Positions 36,952 to 47,640 of a stretch of DNA of 64,000 nucleotides are shown piece after piece. Source of the DNA: Eustoma russellianum (Eukaryota > Streptophyta > Magnoliopsida > Gentianales > Gentianaceae); the NCBI GenBank assembly GCA_036186865.1, contig AP025053.1:36074460-36138459 (forward strand), in the 5' to 3' direction. The position numbers were made by a program, and so were the translations under genes. Under the pieces are notes generated by a model that made no database searches, had not been told where the DNA came from, and worked only from the letters and a program-made list of their open reading frames with translations. Numbering within the stretch: the stretch's first letter is position 1; the number at the start of each line of letters is the position of its first letter.

Positions 36952-39900
36952 TTGAGTTGTAGCTTAATTCCATCCTTCTTGTGTGTCCTTTAATATCTAA
37001 AGCATAAGATGTGCCTATAGAATATGGCTCTTTCAAAAGTCATATCATATCAACGGTCTAAGTACATAAAATTCTCACTTAAATTTTATACCCTTTACAT
37101 GACAACAGCTACATAGATCAACTGTCTCCTTTTGTGCTCTATCACTGACCATATGCTTCCTAATTGCCATATAAGCTATATCCTGCTTTATTGTCTCTCT
37201 CTATGGCTTTTTTGATACTCATTCACAGTCTCACATATTCTGACAAGTGTATCTGTAGGATGTCTTTGCACATGCTCGTATCATCTTAACATTGACTCAC
37301 TCATCTCCTCATCTATAAAATACACCCCAACCTTTCTCCTTACAATGTTCATTTCTTATTTTATCATTCCTTGTATGCCCATACATCCATCTTAACATGC
37401 TTATTTCCACCACTTGCATCCTTTATTTATGCTCATAATTGACTGTCCAACATTCAGATTCTTACAGCAGTGTGGGTCTTACCGCTGTCTTGTAAAACTT
37501 CTTTTAAGCTTGAAAGGTACTTTCGTATCACAAAGAAGATCTGACACACTTTTTTACTTTAACTATCCCGCCTGTACCTTATGCTTCACATCCTTGTCAA
37601 TTCCTTCATCTTTCTGTAGTATAGATCCTAAATTCCTAAAACTCTCACTCAGGTGAATCTCTTGGTCTCTCAGTATAATATATGGTTTCAAGGTTATTCT
37701 TTTGTTGCTAAAATTGAATTTCCTATACTGTGTCTTCTTTCAACTCAATTGAAGTCATTTTCCTCGGGTGTCTCCTGCCAAAATTCCAACTTAGCATTGA
37801 CTCTGTCACTAGTTCATCCACCAACATAATGTCGTCTGCAGAATAACATGCTCCACGGGACACTGTCTTGAATGTGTCAAGTGAGCTCATCATAACTAAA
37901 GCAAATAAGTGTGGACTTAATGCATATCCTTGGTGTAAACCCATTGTAATAGGAAATTACGGACTTAGACTTCCTGGAGTCATTATGCTTGTCATCATGT
38001 TGTAATTTTAAATCTTCAGAGTATTATTATAAATCTTCAAATATTTTTTTGATGCCTAATCTTTTTCCCTTTAGTGGACAAGCGGGAGTAGAAAAAACAA
38101 GCATTTTCTGCACCCAACCTTCACTCATGGGAGTACATTGGGCCTGTATGAAGTGCTGGTTGGAAAGCCATACATATGTGAGATTGTCACCGATTCTGTG
38201 GTTGTATGCTTTTTCATTGAAGCTGAAAAGATACTCGCCGTGGCCAGATCTAGTCCAGTTGTAGAAGATTTTTTTTGGCGGGTAAGATGTGGTGATATTT
38301 CTTACAAATTTAAGGGAGCATCGTTAAGTACTGGCTTATTTGTAAGTTCACATAAAGCATGTATGATGCACTAGCATAAAGAACTATAAAGTTGCAGTAG
38401 AATCGTGTTGCTTCTTGAGTATAAAGGTTTTGTACAATGTTAGCATATGTTACATCTTGCTCTGATTCTCTCCACTTAACTATCAATCAGATGTTTGATT
38501 GAAAGGCTTGAGTTGGATCGCGCCTTAATAACCATAATCTTATCCCATTATCATTCTCGTTGTTGCGTGCATTTCCATTATTATTATTTGTGCTTATACA
38601 TTCTAGTATGTTGTTCTAAAATGGCGTGGATATGGATATTCGATAGTGGAGTCAGTTACTTCTGTATATTATTTTCATCAGCATCGTCTTTCTTTTCCAG
38701 GAAAGTGCAATTGTTCTTTCAAAAATCCTGTTTCCTCACCCATTTGAGAATATCACAGTGCAAGATCTGAGAGCTCTTGTTTCTGAAAGATCGGTTTTGA
38801 ATATATATCTTAGAGGAGAGAGTTTTGAATTGCCTCAACACTCGGTTGGGGTTCTATTGGAGGGTTACTTAAGGGGACAAGGTTTGCAAGAAGAATTGCT
38901 TGCTTCTCCAGCTGCATTAGTGCCTTCATATGCGGAGCAAAGCTTCCAAAAATCCGAAATATCAGGTGCTTCAAAACAATTACAGTTTCTGAGCCCTTTG
39001 TTTTGTTCTGTAGTATTGTGTATGTGATATGTCAGGCATATGCAAAATCTAAAAATTAGTGTTTGGAACCACATTTATAATATAATGTTTTGATCAATAA
39101 AGTTTTAACTCACGTTCTCTCTTTTACTCTTTTTCATCATATGCGAAAGAAATAAATTTTACACAAAAGGAAAAAAAAAAGAAAAACTATTATCTTATAT
39201 TAAGGAGTGCGTCAGGAGGACTAAAGTAAGTACCATATTTAGTATTTTATATTACTCACGATGAAAATTTATCACATGTAGAACAAATGGTACCAAAGTT
39301 TATAATACCAATCACAATTTATATTTAATTTACTGTTTGGACGGATACTGAATGCCAATAGCAGAAGCAACATTCACCAACTTTTACTTCCTTTATTTGG
39401 TGGAGGATTTTAGGTTTTTTTCTATTTTGTGATCTGGTAGAGCTTCATGTGAAGAAGAGCCTTGTCAAAAATGTGTACACCGTTGCTGTGTTACCTTAGG
39501 TCATATTAGATTGCCAAGACAATTTCCTCTAGGACTATATGGTAAGGCTGCATATACTTTGATGTAACTCAACCATCCTAGGAACTTCTATGTTGGTTAC
39601 TTAGTGCATGGACTCAAAAGTTAGCGTATTACGTCATGTTAGATTCAGATATACTACATTCTACCATCAGAGTTCAAGTAGATGCACAGATATTCTCTTG
39701 TGGGTAATGTTTTTGTCTTGCCTGACAACAGGTGCTAGTTTCTACCACCAGGCATCCTCTTATCTAGTCGAGACAAGGGCACGTGTGATTACATTTGATG
39801 TTGCTGGGTTGGAAGCTCATAGAGCACTTCAGAGAAGGCCGTCTGCGCTGATTGTGCATTCTTTCGAACAGTCCTCTGGGCACCTTCCAATAGAGCGTAG

Positions 39901-40542
39901 CAATCTAATGATTTTTCCGGCGCAGTCTGTGGGAAAACGTCATCATAGTGAGGTGGAAAAAGCCAAAGAAGAGGAAGACAACTTGTCTGCTCGCGCTAGG
40001 CAATTGAGCATCTATGGCAGCATGGTAGGTTCAGTTGGATTTACCCTTACAGAAGTTTCAGCTTTTTTCAAGCTTCTAGGATTCTATAGGGAACCTTCAC
40101 TCTCTGCAATGCTTGCCAATGTACTTGGAATCGTGTAATCTTTATTGCATTCATATGCGGACTGCATTTTCTAAGAACTGTTTTGCCAACAAATGCTGGC
40201 CTGAAGCTCATATTTCTCTAAACTCAGGTACATAATTCTAGTTGGAATGCACGAGATTTTGAAAGAAGAGAGATTCCTGGAGGTGCAAAACCAAAGACAT
40301 CTCATAGTCTGTCTTACCCTAGGATACCACCAAATTCTCAGCGGCCTTTAGCTTCTGCAAAATCAGAAGGCTCTTATACCATGAAGAAGAAACAGGAAGT
40401 CGACGAGGTCCAAACTCATAGCCAGGACCCTATTTCGAAGGAGAATCAAGCAGTGGACTCAAGTGAGGAATCTGGTGGTGAGGACGATCATGTCATTAGA
40501 ATCGACTCACCAAGTACGCTTTCTTTTCGCCGTGCATCTTAG
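24936..40542 (+). CDS. SOS1: Plasma-membrane Na+/H+ antiporter SOS1 (NHX7)
   Basis: Exports cytosolic Na+ in exchange for H+ under control of the SOS3-SOS2 kinase. Twenty-three exons: 24936-25182, 26205-26255, 26372-26463, 27304-27381, 27455-27612, 27766-27867, 27948-28065, 28189-28241, 28313-28378, 29626-29670, 30725-30780, 31843-32027, 32804-32851, 32962-33069, 33916-34147, 34878-35180, 35591-35688, 36229-36360, 36454-36672, 38075-38281, 38701-38965, 39732-40024, 40228-40542. They sum to 3471 bp and 1156 aa with no frame break, close to the family's usual 1150 or so. All introns are GT-AG except intron 12 (GC-AG). Residues about 25-450 form the CPA1 transporter, with A-T-D-P-V (Asp179) and G-E-S-L-M-N-D-G (Asp208). 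A long cytosolic tail follows, with a cyclic-nucleotide-binding-like domain (about 760-855). The tail ends with I-D-S-P-S-T; Ser1146 and Ser1148 match the SOS2 phosphorylation/autoinhibition site. The first ATG in exon 1 is used; an in-frame GTG just upstream is not needed. Confidence 0.97.
25299..25330. repeat. (AC)n microsatellite in SOS1 intron 1
   Basis: Sixteen AC units, read directly. Confidence 0.95.
30945..31010. repeat. (CT)n(GT)n compound microsatellite in SOS1 intron 11
   Basis: About 18 CT units followed by 15 GT units within the 1.06-kb intron 11. Confidence 0.95.
32028..32033 (+). other. GC-type 5' splice site of SOS1 intron 12
   Basis: Exon 12 must end at 32027 (…GTG AAG) to keep frame with exon 13 (CGT TCT AGT…, 32804). 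The intron then begins GCAAGC. GC-AG introns are a known minor class with strong flanking matches, and AAG/GCAAG fits that class. No GT in the neighbourhood restores the frame and the conserved K-x-S-S-G-type junction. Confidence 0.85.
32440..32640 (+). mobile_element. Au-type SINE in SOS1 intron 12
   Basis: The order is a B-box-like stretch (GGTCACAGATTTGAGCCG), then GGGAAAGGCTG, GGACCCTGCGTAAA, CGGGAGCC and TAGTGCACCGGG. This is the characteristic 3' body of Au SINEs known across flowering plants. It lies in sense orientation inside the GC-AG intron. Boundaries are approximate, and no clear target duplication was found. Confidence 0.75.
33769..33874. repeat. 52-bp tandem duplication in SOS1 intron 14
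   Basis: The unit starting ATGATATGCTCTTAGCAACC occurs at 33769 and again at 33821, essentially identical. A partial, diverged earlier copy of its CTTACTTAGCTGT part is at about 33750. Near-identity suggests a recent event. Confidence 0.9.
35878..36120. repeat. 123-bp tandem duplication in SOS1 intron 17
   Basis: A block beginning GTTAGAAG(T/C)TTATACTTCATG at 35878 is repeated from 36001 with some mismatches. Both copies end near GTTTGGTTTCCCAAA. It fills nearly half of intron 17. Confidence 0.9.
36834..36951. repeat. (TTA)n microsatellite in SOS1 intron 19
   Basis: About 39 triplets, mostly TTA with a few TTG interruptions. It produces long poly-Leu, poly-Tyr and poly-Ile open frames that are not genes. 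Confidence 0.95.
37020..37965 (-). mobile_element. Antisense RTE LINE fragment in SOS1 intron 19
   Basis: Minus-strand frames around 37723-37944 read G-L-H-Q-G-Y-A-L-S-P-H-L-F followed by A-D-D-I-M-L-V-D-E, the reverse transcriptase catalytic region of an RTE element. The lower-coordinate part (about 37020-37700) is the decayed downstream portion. It is opposite to SOS1. The (TTA)n tract at 36834-36951 lies where this element's 3' tail would be. The 5' half is absent. Confidence 0.8.
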
Positions 40543-41778
40543 TACAATGGTTACAGAATCAAATTACTTCCAATATTTTACCTTATTCCCCTTGTAATTG
40601 TTAGTCCTTTGATACAGTATTTGGGCCCTTTGTAAAGCTCTGTAATGATATAATGTTGGTGTGAATAAGAATGGGTGATCATCTGTTATTAAGTGTATTT
40701 GGCCTTATATAAGTACATCAATATAGACTACATAGCAGTGAACTTATTTTTCTACAGGATTGGGCCCTTAATTGGATTCATGTTAAAGTACGATAAGTGT
40801 TTTGGTTTGTATTCTCATTGAGGTCATAATGTCTAACATGCCTCACGCTGTAGTCAATCTTTATGTTCTTCTAAGTTCAGATTGTTTACTGTCAAGTTTT
40901 CACAAATTCTTCATTCAGCATTGTTTGTTTTCTCTTCTTCCTGTAGCAAAGAAATTCTTATACGTTTATCAAGGTCTAACAGTCAATTCCTCGTATTATA
41001 GATATAAGTCGGACACAATTTCACAACATTTATTGATGTGACTAATATAAGTAGGAGAGTGAACTTAAATAGTGTACTCTCTAAGTGACGTAGGGAGTAA
41101 ATGGGAAGGAAAATTTCATATCAGTAAAGTGATTAGTAAATACATTATTGTTTTTTCTTCATTTGGCTTTTATCGTCTAATTAATTATACAAGATATAAA
41201 ATTAATGAGTTTTCTTACCAATTCAAATTTCACCAACGCTGACGAATTAACCCCTAAAGACCATAAAAGGTATGGTTCTTGAGGTGTTTGTCGTGCACAG
41301 AATGCTAATTACCAGCCATATTTGGGAAGATTGTTTTCAAGTATTACGAATTATAGTTTTATCTAATTCAAAGGGATTGATCCATGTGCAGTGATTGTAT
41401 TACCTTACTCTCGGACAATTGTATAAAGTTTTTTTATGGATAACAATGTTATGTCGGTATACAATGATCATAAATTACAAATAACCGAATTATAACTTGT
41501 AACCACAACGAACAGAAAGTATTGAAACTTCCAATATGATAGAAGGAAAATACCGAATATAAGGGCGCACGACATTAATACACAAGTTTTGAGCGGGTGT
41601 AACTACAAATTTCATATAATTTTGAAGATATATAGAGAGACGATGTATGCTACATATATGTATAAATGTTGTGTACACATGGTCAATTAAGAGTAACATT
41701 TAGTATCATATGTAGTTGTATACATAATACTTAGAATTGTGTGTCTTTTATATTGAACCAAACCGTAAAAGCTACCAT
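40543..41778. other. 3' flank of SOS1 and intergenic DNA
   Basis: The first 100-200 bases are the likely SOS1 3' untranslated region. The rest is AT-rich without a supportable gene. Nothing else is recognised up to the solo LTR. Confidence 0.45.
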
Positions 41779-41783
41779 CTTAT

Positions 41784-42368
41784 TGTTGGGATTGGTGGAA
41801 CTGAAGTCAGCCGAGCTGAAGAGGCTGAGCCGAAAAAGCCGAGCTCAGGAGGCCGAGCTCGAGGACTTAGAGTTGGGAGCTGATGCCAGAGATGGAAGTG
41901 TGCCGAACTGGACTGATGGCCGAGCAGAGCTGCAGGTCGGCCATATCTGCAGGTCGGCCATATGTCAGAAAATCACGGGAATGGATATCACTTGATTGGA
42001 GATTTGATTAACACCAAATCCTGTTCTGGATAGAAATCTCCATGTATATCTTTTCCATAAGGAATATCCATTAAAATCCTATTTATGGTATGATTTGATG
42101 TATAAGGCATATCCCTTGTTGTAGCCGATCCGCTTGCTATAAATCCCCGGTTTAGATACCATGAATTGTAACCGAATTCTGAGTTGGTGATAGTGAATTT
42201 TTTGGCTTGCCGCCGCCGTGGGTTTTTCTTCTCCTTGAGGGTTTTCCCACGTTAAAATCTTGTGTTTTCGTTTTAGTCTTTTCTTTGTCAATTATTCATT
42301 ACTTTTGTGTGTTCTTGTAATCGTCGTTGTGGTTGTTCTTCACTGATTCCGCGTTAAGTTCCCCAACA
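41784..42368 (+). mobile_element. Solo LTR, Ty1-copia type (585 bp)
   Basis: It starts TGTTGGGATTGG, ends GTTCCCCAACA, and is flanked by an exact 5-bp duplication, CTTAT (41779-41783 and 42369-42373). A promoter-like TATAAAT lies at 42138-42144. It is followed by a copia-like region, with GGGTTTTTCTTCTCC and GAGGGTTTTCCCACG near 42222-42252. No internal coding region or second LTR is present, so this is the product of LTR-LTR recombination. The 5' part is rich in GCCGAGC motifs. Confidence 0.88.
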
Positions 42369-42509
42369 CTTATTGTATTAGTGATCCAGGTTTGTGGATT
42401 TGAAGGATGGAATCCACTGTGATATTGAGTGAAACCCCTATTTTTATAGATCCATTTCTAATGAAGATTTCACTCAAACATCCTGTTTATCTGGAAAAAC
42501 TTATTACCC

Positions 42510-42860
42510 AATTCAACGGACACGATTATCACAAATCAATTTAGTAACCTATTAATTTCCATTTTCAATTGATTCAATGAAACACTTTTCTTTGATTTTG
42601 GAATATATTGAAATAAATCAAAATGACTCACTAAATTGGTTGCGCTTCTTATATTCTGAAGTATCAGTTGATCGATACAACTTGCGCTTCTTATATTCTG
42701 AAGTATCAGTTGATCAATACAACTTGATGCAATCTTTATCATGTGTCATCGAAAAATAACTTCTGTGTGTTTTTAACACATGAGTATAGTTACGTACGTC
42801 ATACTTTCCGTCTCCTGACATAGATGCGAGCTTCTAAAGTAATAGGGATAATGTTGTAAT
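42510..42860. repeat. Dispersed repeat of unknown class, copy 1
   Basis: It shares an ordered series of blocks with 58060-58345: TTTCCATTT, TTTGGAATAT, AAATGA(C)TCACTAAATTG, TGCGCTTCTTATATT, GTTGATCGA, TTTTAACACA and TAATGTTGT. A tail part recurs near 62375-62500. Copy 1 contains a 42-bp tandem duplication (about 42641-42724) starting TGCGCTTCTTATATTCTGAA. No termini, poly(A) or target duplication is clear. Confidence 0.65.
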
Positions 42861-43916
42861 TTAGTAACATCTTAGTCCTGGTTGATTTAGCAGGCCACAA
42901 AAGTCAAAACCTCCTCCACCTACACAAACTAATCATTGCTTCAAATGGACAAAACATTCACCCACTTATATCAGTGTCAGTCACATTCCCCACCCACCCC
43001 ACCCCACCCCACCATATCTTCAAAAGCAATTTATCTTCACATCTTAATTTAATTTTTTTTTTGCTTGACAGCTGTTTACATTTTCCCCCTTTTCATGTGG
43101 TGTGTCTTTATTTTGTATGTTGCTAAGATAGTATAAGATAAATATACTCTATTATCTTTAATAAAGTGCATCTCCTTTTTACTAAATGCTAAAGACTGAT
43201 GTCTTGAAATTCAAAAGTGTCGTATTGAATTATCATTGAGTACGAATTCTGTCATTGCTAGTTAAATCTAGTTATCCTATTACTCTTATTAAATAACAAT
43301 AAATTTAATTTAAGAAAGGGTTAATATTTATATTGGTAAAAGCCTACTAACAATCAAGTAGATAGCGGGTCAAGTTCTACCGACGAACAATTGGTTTTAT
43401 GATGATGTTGCATGTTTGCTTTTTTTCGTATATTAAGACATCATTCCTCATTCTTGAAATTTCCTTCACAACTACTTTTTTTGTGGAAAGGGCAGAATAT
43501 GAAAAATAAGTATAATTAATTAATTTGGTCAATTAATTAAAAGTATTATGTATAGTATAAAATTATTCGTTCAAAATTTTAGATTTTAAGCTGAACTAAT
43601 AAGTCTCAGCCGATTGAACCTTTTCTTTACCGTGTGGTTAATTTTCAAAGTTACGGCAAGTTTTTGGAATGCAGCAAACGCCAAATTTTCAAGCCTCCTT
43701 ACGAATTTTAGAGCCAATCAAGTATTTATTTTCGCTATTTCCTCAATTTACTAGCTAGATTTTATGTCAATTAACCCTCGTTTTGAACGTCTTGGCTAAA
43801 TGATTTTGTTTCAGCTTAAACATATATTAGGTCCTCAGAGTTTTTTCCCTTTTTCCCAAAAAAAAAAGAGGCGTAGTACTTTCGTTAAGTAGACATATCA
43901 ACCAATAATTGCACAG
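42861..43916. other. Intergenic, nothing recognised
   Basis: AT-rich. A CCCCACC run lies near 42989-43012. No gene or element ends found. Confidence 0.5.
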
Positions 43917-43928
43917 ATTACATCAGAA

Positions 43929-44011
43929 TTGCCCTCGTCCAGTTGGTATTTGGGTTGTGATTTACTCCAAGAGGTCAAAAGTTCGATTCCGTATCAACCA
44001 TAATAGCACAT
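43929..44011 (+). mobile_element. Short tRNA-like (SINE-head) insertion
   Basis: It contains an A-box-like CGTCCAGTTGGTATTTGGG and a B-box, AGTTCGATTCC, spaced as in the SINE at 23138. The exact 12-mer ATTACATCAGAA flanks it at 43917-43928 and 44012-44023. The similarity of the flanks extends upstream (ATCAACCA-TAAT-GCACA), so the direct repeat may be about 32 bp. It carries little more than the tRNA-related head. Confidence 0.6.
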
Positions 44012-44023
44012 ATTACATCAGAA

Positions 44024-45016
44024 GCAGGGGTCGATTTTCAATAGACTTGGCTGTAAGATCCAAATGGTTTCTTTTTGAACTAACAAATCCATATTGTCCA
44101 AGTGATAGGTTAGATCTGCGTACTACAGAGGACGGTAATAAATCTACCATGTAACATGTGATATCAAAGGAAATAATAACATTATATGAAAAATAAACCA
44201 ACCGAGAACGTAATGTTGGATAAGAAAACAACGAGACTCAATGAGAAACATGAACTCCAATCTCCTAAAAGAAAAAAAGTTGAATCCTCACGGTTAAGTG
44301 CTGCACCTTTTGATCCCTTGTGTGTAGCTACTTGGACAAGAAGTCAAATCAATCAAACATATAATAATTCATTAGTTCTACAATTAATTTCCATTAACGA
44401 CTTAAATAAAAAGACACAAAATGGTCCCATGCAATCGATTAACATTCCCAGTGTGCAAATTTTGAATCTCATGTGTCAACAACTCATATTGACCAATATG
44501 ATGAGACTGACCAAGTAGTATTTCACACTTTTTACCATAGCAGTGGTGTCTTGGGCGTTGAGGGGGGGGGGGGGTGGATTCAGTCGTGAGACCAAGATGT
44601 TACTTAATTTAGATGTTGAAGATGATGCTCAGACCTTAGTGATAGTTTTTTGCTGTCGTTATGATATATTTTGCTGTCGTTATTATAGTGAGCATGACTG
44701 ATTGTCTGAGAATTTGAAATGATTAGCATTTTTGTTGACAATATTAATCATAGCTACATAAAAATTTCCGACTCTAATAAGCCTAGTTTGATGTCTAATC
44801 TTGTAACATCATGTATGAATATTCATCTCTAAATTAATGAAAAAGATTGGAAATGAGAACAATAATAGGTGCCATGGTTCAATGTAACATATCATGTACG
44901 ATAAATTAACCCATTTTTCATAGTGTGTAACCCTTCGCTGTATGTATATATATACACATGCACGCGAGTAAACTCATATTTGCAGTAATATAGGTATAGC
45001 CCAGATGTCATAAATA

Positions 45017-45052
<36 letters not shown>

Positions 45053-46913
45053 TACTACTACTACTACTACTTTGTGGTGGTAAGGGATGGGGCCCAGACA
45101 TATTAATAAAGAATGGACATTATCCGTTTCCCCATAAAAGAAGAACAAAAATTGAAATAAAGTCGTACCTTGATTTCAATTGTTACGTTAGGAATGAGTT
45201 GGCGAAACATGGAGTAATGAAAACAGTGCTTATTTAAATAGAATATGGTTTGGCCTTCGGCTAAGGAATTGGCCTTTTTCATGAAATTTAGAGAGAAAAA
45301 CTCCTCTTTTTAATGATTAGTAAGAGGGTACATCTTATGATTCCCATGGACCTGGACACCAAGCATGTGACACTGAGTTCATGACTTCTAGGGTGTACCT
45401 TTAATTTTGACTTCGGCCCTTTTATTTTTTTATTTATTTTATTTACTTGGATATCTTCATTTGGGCTTGAAAACAATGATTTTTCACACATGTATACACA
45501 TAAAAAGATTGAATTATGGAGTTCAATTAAGTATAGTAAATCCATTTGACATATTTATGATAACGAGATTCAGTGCATTAATTTCACGAATACATATCAC
45601 AATGAATTGTCATATTAACTTGGTCAATTTTAAATAAAACCAGATGATCACAACTATGGAATGAAATTTCTTGGGTTCAAAGGTTTGTCTTTCTGTGATC
45701 TAATGGTGAATAATATGCCATGTTGGGCTATTTTGTTGTTACTATCTCTCTATTGGGATGGATGTATTGTTTGTCTGACTCTCGTCTTTCTCAGATCTTA
45801 GCGATAGCTTTTGCTTTCATATTACTGCATATGGTTGTTGTTGTTGGACTATTTTGATGCAAAAGGTCACCCTATAGTTAATTATAGATATTCCTAGCAG
45901 CAAGGTATGGTCCTTCACATGATGATTTATCTTCTTGCCCAACTAGTCTAAATCTTTTTTCATCCTTTTACTTTGCATTTCTTATTTTAATCCTCCTTTT
46001 GCCCTTTAACCTATAACTATGAAGAAAGCTTAGTGGGTTGAAAACCTTTTCTTGTAAGGAGATTTGCAAAATATGAGATACAGATCATAATCATTCCACT
46101 TTCAGGGTTTATTATTATTATCATTATTTATTTATTAATTTTTAATGCGTTCCCTGAAGTATTGTCGATGTGCAGGAAACAGGAATTTCGGCCTAAAGTC
46201 TAATTTCTAAGGCTTTTTCCCTTTTCTTATTTAGAAAAGAAAGGAAAGGAAAGGAAAACTTCTTACAATTCAAATTAATCCAACTTTACAGCCTTTATAG
46301 TTTAGTAACTTATCCCTATGTTTTTAAACTTAACACAAATCCAGGATGGAAGTACTGTACGTTTTATTGGAAATCGAAGATACACAAAATGCAGAAAACC
46401 ATGCATGACATATTTATCCTTGTATGTTTTTCCATGAATGTACATGATTTTTTCTCGTCCAGTAATTGTTTATTACTACATGATTCAATTGCAACTTGTA
46501 CAAGTCGCATAATGTTGTTTGAGTTTTACATATATATGCTGGGGCCGCCAATATGGTTTATATATTTGTGTGAGTGTAACAAGTGTGGCATCTGAAAATT
46601 TTTCTTATATGGTTTGAGGGTAAATCTTGGTATCATGACATTGCGAATGTTACTGTCATATATGGATGGCAACGTATCACTTGTTTCGGTATTATCATAT
46701 TACCATTGGTCAATAATGATGAAATAAAGACCAATAAAAGAGATGAATCCCACTAGTGAATTCCATGTTAAAAAATTGTGAAATGTTTAGAAACAGCTGT
46801 TATATTTTGCATGTGTCCAGCATGCAGTGCTAATATTTATTGGGTCATGGTCCAATACATAACTTATTATTCAAGAAATTTAATTACAAAGAGACAAAAC
46901 AATCGTTAATCAT
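44024..46913. other. Intergenic with decayed RTE tails and simple repeats
   Basis: No gene. Segments near 44600-44700 and 45725-45850 carry TTTGCTGTCG or TTAGCGATAGC blocks of the RTE 3' end, with (GTT)n at the latter. A G-run is at 44562-44573, and an (ATT)n(ACT)n tract at 45018-45070. The rest is AT-rich and featureless. Confidence 0.45.
45018..45070. repeat. (ATT)n(ACT)n compound microsatellite
   Basis: Ten or so ATT units followed by about seven ACT units, read directly. Confidence 0.95.
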
Positions 46914-46953
46914 GTTATTGTTATTGTTATTGTTATTGTTATTGTTATTGTTA

Positions 46954-47025
<72 letters not shown>
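46914..47025. repeat. (GTTATT)n(ATT)n microsatellite
   Basis: About eight GTTATT hexamers grade into an ATT array. This looks like triplet expansion after interruption of a hexamer array. It creates a spurious poly-Leu frame. Confidence 0.95.
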
Positions 47026-47026
<1 letters not shown>

Positions 47027-47447
47027 AAATAAGGATTATTTGCAGAAGATAAATAGTTTCACTATGATTATCTTGTGATGTCTTTGGGATATATTCTCTG
47101 GACTTTATCTCTTAAATCATTAGTGACTTAACCATCAGAGAACTTCAAGAATGCTTCCACCCTGCTGCGCTTCTGACCGTGTTTTTCCTTGCACATAAGA
47201 GAAAAAGAGCTAATGGTGTGAAAAACGTTTGACCCATGAGACCATACGCATCCATACATAAATGTGTATTATTAGAATGTTGCATATGTATATAACGTAT
47301 ATAAATTAACATGAACACAATGTGTATTATTATAATGTTGAATATGTATATATTTATACGTATAAACATGTATAAATTAACATGCGCACACAGATGTATG
47401 TCTTGCGTGTATGTGTTTATTTTATCTTGATACAACACCTATGATGG

Positions 47448-47631
47448 CGGATGAGATCTCCTGCCCTTCATTCTCTCCAGCCCAAACGTCACCGCACGAC
47501 ACATGACACTAGGGATAGATGTTGAGACTAGATGCAGGTGACCTTCATCTAGTATCACTATCCATCCCTGCTGCCACGTGTCGTGCAGTGACGCATGGAG
47601 TAAGTGGTTTACGGGTTAGGGGGTCTAACCC
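47448..47631. mobile_element. Foldback MULE-type MITE, copy B (184 bp)
   Basis: It starts CGGATGAGATCTCC and ends GGGGGTCTAACCC. It is flanked by an exact 9-bp duplication, CTATGATGG, at 47439-47447 and 47632-47640. The centre holds imperfect palindromic halves around GGTGACCTTCATC, and a G-box CACGTG is at 47575-47580. In the opposite arm the matching core has decayed to CACATG. Confidence 0.85.
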
Positions 47632-47640
47632 CTATGATGG

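Noticed and set aside
36755..36993. Three overlapping open frames of 64-78 codons
   Set aside because: They are poly-Leu, poly-Tyr and poly-Ile readings of the (TTA)n microsatellite in SOS1 intron 19.
42989..43012. CCCCACC repeat as a G-quadruplex or CRISPR-like array
   Set aside because: Too short, no spacers, and simple-sequence in character. No CRISPR array is present anywhere in the window.
46840..47052. Leucine-rich open frame resembling a membrane segment
   Set aside because: It is the (GTTATT)n/(ATT)n microsatellite translated.
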